A DNA stretch of 64,000 bases from Io17-Chloro-G2 sp963663135 (GTDB taxonomy: Bacteria; Chloroflexota; Dehalococcoidia; Lucifugimonadales; UBA3495): the NCBI GenBank assembly GCA_963663135.2, contig CAXXRM010000005.1:1364001-1428000 (forward strand). Reading direction: 5' to 3'. Shown here piece after piece: positions 59,409-64,000 of this stretch. Within the stretch, counting starts at the first letter, position 1, and each line of letters opens with the position of its first letter. The position numbers and the translations under genes were made by a program. The notes under the pieces were generated by a model that was not told the origin of the DNA, did no database searches, and saw nothing but the letters and a program-made list of their open reading frames with translations.

Positions 59409-59652
59409 CACTATACGGCCTTGGGACTACCCCATCGATTGGTTGGACTGTATAATGACGCCTGTCCGCCAACCGGAGCCCCGGCAGCGAGGCTGGCCCG
59501 GGCCGTCAGCCTGCCATAATGCCTCCTGAGAATCCACATCGCGTTCTTCCGTGGCCCGAAGTTCTTGCACATTTTGAATGGCCGGGTCAATAGCTGAACG
59601 TCTCTTGGCAACTGGTAGCGGCCAGTGAAATCTATTTCCTACGGAGAGGAAC
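59409..59652. other. leader region upstream of icd
   Basis: No gene is seen. A TATAAT at 59451-59456 may be the -10 of the icd promoter, but no convincing -35 is placed 16-18 bases upstream. This would leave a leader of almost 200 bases. GGAGAGG just before the ATG is the ribosome site. Confidence 0.35.
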
Positions 59653-61881
59653 ATGCCAGAAGCGGCCAGGATTATTTATACCAAGATTGATGAGGCTCCG
59701 GCCTTGGCCACGCACTCGTTGCTGCCGATTCTCCGGGCCTTTACCAAGGGGTCCGGTATCGAGTTGGATGCTTGGGATATCTCGTTGACCGGCCGCATTG
59801 TCGCCAATTTCCCCGACAACCTGACCGATGAGCAAAAAATCCCTGATTACCTGAGCATGTTGGGCGAGTTGTCCGAGGACCCGTCGGCAAACATTATCAA
59901 GCTGCCAAACATCAGCGCTTCTATCCCCCAATTGAAAGGGGCCATCAAGGAATTGCAGGACAAGGGATATGATGTTCCCGACTACCCCGACGATCCTGCT
60001 GCCGACGAAGAACGCCAGATACAGACGCGCTATGGCCGGGTCTTGGGTAGCGCGGTCAACCCGGTCCTTCGGCAGGGCAACTCCGATCGCCGGTCTTCCA
60101 ACTCAGTCAAGGAGCACGGCAAACGCAATCCCCATCGAATGATGCAGGACTGGCCGGAAGTGTCCAAGACCCGGGTGGCCCACATGACCAGCGGGGACTT
60201 TTACGGTTCTGAAAAGGCGTTGACGGTCGCGGCATCGGGTTCGGCATCCATCGAGTTTGTGGCCCCCGACGGGGGTGCCACGGTCCTCAAGTCCGGCATC
60301 CCCTTGTTGGCCGATGAAATCATAGATTGCGCCGTGATGAACGTGCGGCAGTTGCGCGATTTCTACGCTGCAGAAATGGCGAATGCCAAAGATGACGGCG
60401 TGCTGCTCTCGCTGCATCTGAAGTCGACCATGATGAGGGTCTCCGATCCGATTATTTTCGGCCATTGCGTATCAGTTTATTACCAGGACGTGTTGACCAA
60501 ACATGCGGCTGAACTGAGCACGATCAGCGTGAACCCCGACAATGGAGTAGCCGAGCTCTTAACGAAGATTCAATCACTGCCTGAGGAAAAGCGCGCGGAA
60601 ATTGAGGCGGATATCCAGGCGGTCTACAGCGCGCGCCCGGAACTCGCGATGGTGGACTCCAACCGGGGCATCACCAATCTGCATGTGCCGAGCGATGTGA
60701 TCATTGACGCCACCATGCCGGTCATTGTCCGCGATGGCGGCCGCACGTGGGGTCCGGATAACGAGCTGCACGACACTATCGCCATGATTCCCGATCGTTC
60801 TTATTCGACTCTATACCAGGCGGTTATAGAAGACTGCCAGGAGCATGGGGCCTTTGATCCGTCCACCATCGGCAGTGTCGCCAACGTCGGGCTGATGGCT
60901 CAGGCGGCAGAAGAGTATGGTTCTCACGACAAGACCTTTAAAGCCCCCGGAAACGGGACGATTCGGGTCGTGGACGCATCCGGCGCAACCCTGATGGAAC
61001 AGAGCGTTGAGGAAGGCGACATCTTTCGGATGTGCCAGACCAAAGACGCCGCCATTAAAGACTGGGTCAGGCTTGGGGTCAATCGGGCCAGGATCACCGG
61101 CACGCCATCCATCTTATGGTTGGACCCGAACCGGGCTCACGACGCGGAGTTGATCAAGAAAGTGGACCAATATCTGCCCACGCATGACACGACCGGGTTG
61201 GACATTCGCGCCATGACTCCCATTGATGCTATAAAATTCTCGATGGAGCGGAGCCGAAAGGGCCAGGACACTATTTCCGTGACTGGCAACGTGTTGCGTG
61301 ATTATTTGACCGATCTCTTCCCAATCCTGGAATTGGGCACCAGCGCCAAGATGCTGTCGGTCGTCCCTCTGCTTAAAGGCGGTGGGATGTTCGAGACGGG
61401 CGCCGGTGGGTCTGCCCCCAGGCACGTGCAGCAGTTCCTGCAGGAAGGCCATCTGCGGTGGGATTCCCTGGGTGAATTCTGCGCCCTTGTCGCATCCTTC
61501 GAGCATTGCGGCGAGGCGTTTAAGAACGACAGGGCCGCCCTCTTGGCTGGGACGCTGGATCAGGCGATTGGGGAGCATATGGAACAACGTCGCTCGCCAT
61601 CGCGTCGGGTGAACGAACTGGACACTCGCGGCAGCCATTTCTACCTCGCGCGGTACTGGGCGGAAATGCTGGCCAAGCAGACCCAGGACCCCGAGCTGGC
61701 AGCCCGCTTTACAGTGGTGGCCCGGCAATTGGCCGGCAGCGAAGAAAAAATCGTTCAAGAGCTGAACGACGCTCAGGGACAGCCAGTCGATATCGGCGGC
61801 TATTACCACCCCAATGACCAGATGGCCGCCAAAGCCATGCGCCCCAGCGCCACTTTGAACGCCATTGTGGACTCAATCTAG
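59653..61881 (+). CDS. icd: isocitrate dehydrogenase (NADP+), monomeric type
   Basis: A 742-residue monomeric isocitrate dehydrogenase, oxidising isocitrate to 2-oxoglutarate with NADP in the TCA cycle. Length and landmarks fit: IIYTKIDEAPALATHSLLPI, IKLPNISASIPQLKGAIKEL, NPVLRQGNSDRRSSNSVKEHG, VAHMTSGDFYGSEKA, DATMPVIVRDGGRTW, NVGLMAQAAEEYGSHDKTF and LPTHDTTGLDIRAMTP. This form is unrelated in length to the common 400-residue dimeric Icd. Codon choice appears slightly less GC-biased than neighbours, so horizontal acquisition is possible. mdh follows. Confidence 0.95.
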   Translation: MPEAARIIYTKIDEAPALATHSLLPILRAFTKGSGIELDAWDISLTGRIVANFPDNLTDEQKIPDYLSMLGELSEDPSANIIKLPNISASIPQLKGAIKELQDKGYDVPDYPDDPAADEERQIQTRYGRVLGSAVNPVLRQGNSDRRSSNSVKEHGKRNPHRMMQDWPEVSKTRVAHMTSGDFYGSEKALTVAASGSASIEFVAPDGGATVLKSGIPLLADEIIDCAVMNVRQLRDFYAAEMANAKDDGVLLSLHLKSTMMRVSDPIIFGHCVSVYYQDVLTKHAAELSTISVNPDNGVAELLTKIQSLPEEKRAEIEADIQAVYSARPELAMVDSNRGITNLHVPSDVIIDATMPVIVRDGGRTWGPDNELHDTIAMIPDRSYSTLYQAVIEDCQEHGAFDPSTIGSVANVGLMAQAAEEYGSHDKTFKAPGNGTIRVVDASGATLMEQSVEEGDIFRMCQTKDAAIKDWVRLGVNRARITGTPSILWLDPNRAHDAELIKKVDQYLPTHDTTGLDIRAMTPIDAIKFSMERSRKGQDTISVTGNVLRDYLTDLFPILELGTSAKMLSVVPLLKGGGMFETGAGGSAPRHVQQFLQEGHLRWDSLGEFCALVASFEHCGEAFKNDRAALLAGTLDQAIGEHMEQRRSPSRRVNELDTRGSHFYLARYWAEMLAKQTQDPELAARFTVVARQLAGSEEKIVQELNDAQGQPVDIGGYYHPNDQMAAKAMRPSATLNAIVDSI

Positions 61882-62076
61882 CAACACACCGGCTCTGGCT
61901 GAGGTTCGGCATCGCCCGGGACCTGTATTGGCATACACTACCTGGCACTCAATATGGACTTAACCGGTCCAGGCCTGACGTGCGCTGAGCGATTAACCGT
62001 GACGCCGCGGTAACCCGTTCTCAAATGCGCGGCAGGTCCCCAAAACATACAGATCATACAAAGGAGCAATAACCGG

Positions 62077-63021
62077 ATGCGCAGCAAAGTAACCGTGGTG
62101 GGAGCCGGCAACGTTGGCGCCACCACCGCTCTCAGAGTCCACCAACTCGGTTTCGCCGACGTGGTGATGGTCGACGTGGTGGAGGACCTTCCTCAGGGCA
62201 AAGGGTTGGACATGCTGGAAGCCGGCCCGGTGGTTGGCTCCGACGCGGGCATCATCGGCAGTAACAGCTACGAAGCGTCCTCAAATTCGGACGTTGTTGT
62301 GATAACCGCCGGGATCCCCCGCCGCCCTGGAATGAGCCGCGACGACCTGCTCTTGACCAACATGCGCATCACGTCGGCCGTGACACAGGAAGTGGTCAAG
62401 CACTCTCCCGACTGCATCATCATCGCCGTCACCAACCCCCTGGACGCCATGGTCCAGAACGTGTATGAGACCAGCGGCTTCCCCCGCAACCGCGTGTTCG
62501 GCATGGCCGGAATCCTGGACACGGCCCGTTACCGCACCTTCATTGCCCAGGAGTTGGACGTTTCGGTTGAGGACGTTCAGGCGTGCGTGTTGGGCGGGCA
62601 CGGCGACGACATGGTGCCGTTGGTGCGTTACACTTCAGTCGGGGGCATCCCCATCACCGAGTTGATGGCCGAAGAAAAGATCGACCAACTGGTGCAGCGC
62701 ACCCGCAACGGCGGCGGTGAGATAGTGGCCCTTCTCAAGGAGGGCAGCGCCTACTACGCGCCATCCGCGGCGATCACCCAGATGGTGGAAGCCGTCCTGT
62801 TGGACAAGAAGCGGATCCTTCCCTGCTGCGCCTACTTGGAAGGGGAATTCGGGATCAGCGGCCTGTGTGTTGGCGTCCCCGTAAAGCTGGGCGCCGGCGG
62901 AATTGAAAAAGTAATGGAAATCAGTCTGACCAACGACGAAAAAGCCGCGCTGCAAAGCTCCGCGGCCAGTGTGCAGGAGTTGGTCAACCTGATGCGGGAA
63001 TCCAGCGCCCAAGGGGGCTAG
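62077..63021 (+). CDS. mdh: malate dehydrogenase
   Basis: A 314-residue LDH-like malate dehydrogenase interconverting malate and oxaloacetate with NAD. Seen: nucleotide motif VTVVGAGNVGATTA, substrate-specificity loop TAGIPRRPGMSRDDLLLTN with the second Arg that selects malate, VTNPLDAMVQN, the catalytic histidine in VLGGHGDDMVPL, and GVPVKLGAGGIEKV near the end. AAAGGAG precedes the ATG. It lies 195 bases after icd, so two TCA-cycle genes are adjacent. Confidence 0.95.
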   Translation: MRSKVTVVGAGNVGATTALRVHQLGFADVVMVDVVEDLPQGKGLDMLEAGPVVGSDAGIIGSNSYEASSNSDVVVITAGIPRRPGMSRDDLLLTNMRITSAVTQEVVKHSPDCIIIAVTNPLDAMVQNVYETSGFPRNRVFGMAGILDTARYRTFIAQELDVSVEDVQACVLGGHGDDMVPLVRYTSVGGIPITELMAEEKIDQLVQRTRNGGGEIVALLKEGSAYYAPSAAITQMVEAVLLDKKRILPCCAYLEGEFGISGLCVGVPVKLGAGGIEKVMEISLTNDEKAALQSSAASVQELVNLMRESSAQGG

Positions 63022-63124
63022 CCGACCCAAACCCCGAAAAAACCAACGCCTTGTCCACGCCACTATCCGTGCGTTTGCCTTATGCTTAATGTTAAGGACT
63101 CGGTAACTCTTGGGAGGTGTAGTG

Positions 63125-64000
63125 ATGGCACAGCGTAGCCCATTGGAGCGCGAGCTTCTGGACAAGGCGGCCCGGTTTCTGCCCGGCGGAACCCTTGGCA
63201 ACATGTCCCTCCAGGCAGACCAGGGATTTTTGGTCAAAGAGGGCCGGGGTTCCCGTGTGTGGGACGTCAGCGGCAACGAGTACGTTGACTGGTTGATGGG
63301 CTCGGGTCCCATGTTGCTGGGCCACGCCCATCCCGCCGTAATTGAAGCCGTGATTAAAGCCGTCGAGCAAGGCAGCACCTTTTTCGCCACCAACGACAAA
63401 GCGGTCCTGCTGGCGGAAGCCCTGGTGGAAGCTATTCCCTGCGCCGAACAGGTGCGGTTCACCACCAGCGGCACCGACGCCTGCTTCCAGGCCATGCGGA
63501 TCGCCCGGGCGTACAAAGGCCGGGAAAAGGTCCTGAAATTTGAAGGCGGTTACCACGGCACCAGCGACTATGCCTTCATGAGCGTTTGGCCCGGTGCCGC
63601 CGAAGAGTTCCCCCAGGCAGTGCCCGGCACCGCGGGCATACCCAAGGCGATCCAGGACCTGATGCTGATCGCCCCTTTCAACGACCTTGAGACCACGGAG
63701 TCAATCATCCGTGCCCACCACGATGAACTGGCGGCGGTAATTGTCGAACCGATGCAACGGGTGTTGGCCCCCCAGCCGGGCTTCCTTCAGGGTCTCAAAC
63801 GGCTTGCCGGGGAGTACGATATTCCCCTGATATTCGATGAAGTCGTCACCGGCTTCCGGCTGGCCTACGGGGGCGCCCAGGAATTTTACGGTGTCGTCCC
63901 GGACCTTTGCACCGTTGGGAAGGTCATGGGCGGAGGGTATCCCCTGGCAGCCGTTGCGGGCCGGGCAGACATCATGTCGGTATACGACCGCCAAGCGGTG
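63125..64000 (+). CDS. class III aminotransferase / glutamate-1-semialdehyde aminomutase-like, 3' end outside window
   Basis: A PLP enzyme of the aminotransferase class III family, open to the window edge; 292 residues are visible. ATG at 63125 with GGGAGG upstream. Seen: FLPGGTLGNMS, VWDVSGNEYVDWLMGSGPMLLGHAHPAV, FTTSGTDACFQAMRIARAYKGR, FEGGYHGTSDY, IVEPMQRVLAP, IFDEVVTGFRLAYGG and the PLP lysine in TVGKVMGGGYPLAAVAG. The pattern is closest to HemL-like enzymes, but the LPGG variant and context do not prove a heme role. The rest lies beyond 64000. Confidence 0.88.
   Translation, partial: MAQRSPLERELLDKAARFLPGGTLGNMSLQADQGFLVKEGRGSRVWDVSGNEYVDWLMGSGPMLLGHAHPAVIEAVIKAVEQGSTFFATNDKAVLLAEALVEAIPCAEQVRFTTSGTDACFQAMRIARAYKGREKVLKFEGGYHGTSDYAFMSVWPGAAEEFPQAVPGTAGIPKAIQDLMLIAPFNDLETTESIIRAHHDELAAVIVEPMQRVLAPQPGFLQGLKRLAGEYDIPLIFDEVVTGFRLAYGGAQEFYGVVPDLCTVGKVMGGGYPLAAVAGRADIMSVYDRQAV

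Overview
The window is a 64 kb piece of a high-GC bacterial chromosome with dense gene packing, several TTG/GTG starts, no rRNA or tRNA genes that I can see, and a mostly metabolic and housekeeping gene set. The mix (L-lactate oxidation lutABC, monomeric isocitrate dehydrogenase beside malate dehydrogenase, paired M20 amidohydrolases, luciferase-like oxidoreductase, large MoxR/VWA pair, MNT-HEPN pair, endonuclease Q) suggests an uncultured Chloroflexota lineage, perhaps Dehalococcoidia or SAR202-like. That placement is an inference from gene content, not proven.

Layout. 1-3.8 kb: a truncated alpha/beta hydrolase, a Xaa-Pro peptidase gene cut by a complete 982-bp IS5/IS427-type element with a dead transposase, a long gene-poor stretch, and a small nucleoside deoxyribosyltransferase-like gene. 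3.9-13.2 kb: AhpD-like protein, MFS exporter, luciferase-like oxidoreductase, VOC protein, lutABC, MNT-HEPN pair, YciI-like protein, glycerate kinase. 13.3-16.0 kb: two tandem M20 amidohydrolases. 16.1-21.4 kb (minus): speD-speB, M50 protease with CBS domains, cysteine desulfurase, a lipoprotein and a polyprenol/diacylglycerol kinase-like protein. 21.6-27.6 kb: a GldA/GldF/GldG-like ABC-2 system with a DUF4340 protein, then cinA. 28.4-36.2 kb (minus): endoQ, rimI, coaE, MoxR ATPase, CoA-type Nudix hydrolase and a 1105-aa VWA protein. 36.3-38.3 kb: groESL. 38.4-42.2 kb: hydrolase, selA, acyl-CoA dehydrogenase. 42.3-44.3 kb: ECF sigma factor and membrane anti-sigma. 44.3-47.9 kb: dcd wreck, then ribD-ribE-ribBA. 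48-64 kb: prfB with a programmed frameshift, a beta-propeller pseudogene, thrS, a predicted selenoprotein, a DUF255 thioredoxin-domain protein, an orphan repeat protein, an MFS exporter, icd, mdh and a truncated class III aminotransferase.

The most notable item is a TlpA/ResA-like lipoprotein (52568-53362, minus) whose redox motif is encoded UGA-Pro-Thr-Cys. The frame continues cleanly past the UGA for 103 codons of thioredoxin fold, a hairpin fitting bacterial SECIS rules follows the UGA, and selA lies 12 kb away in the same window. A conventional gene caller would split it in two.

The second theme is genome decay through small mobile DNA. A 272-bp MITE-like element with CAGGG...CCCTG ends and a 10-bp target duplication sits in frame inside a dCTP deaminase gene that has also lost its catalytic core. 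Related sequences built on the word CGGGAATCCAGAGCC recur in at least three other intergenic regions, in one place as an alternating tandem array.
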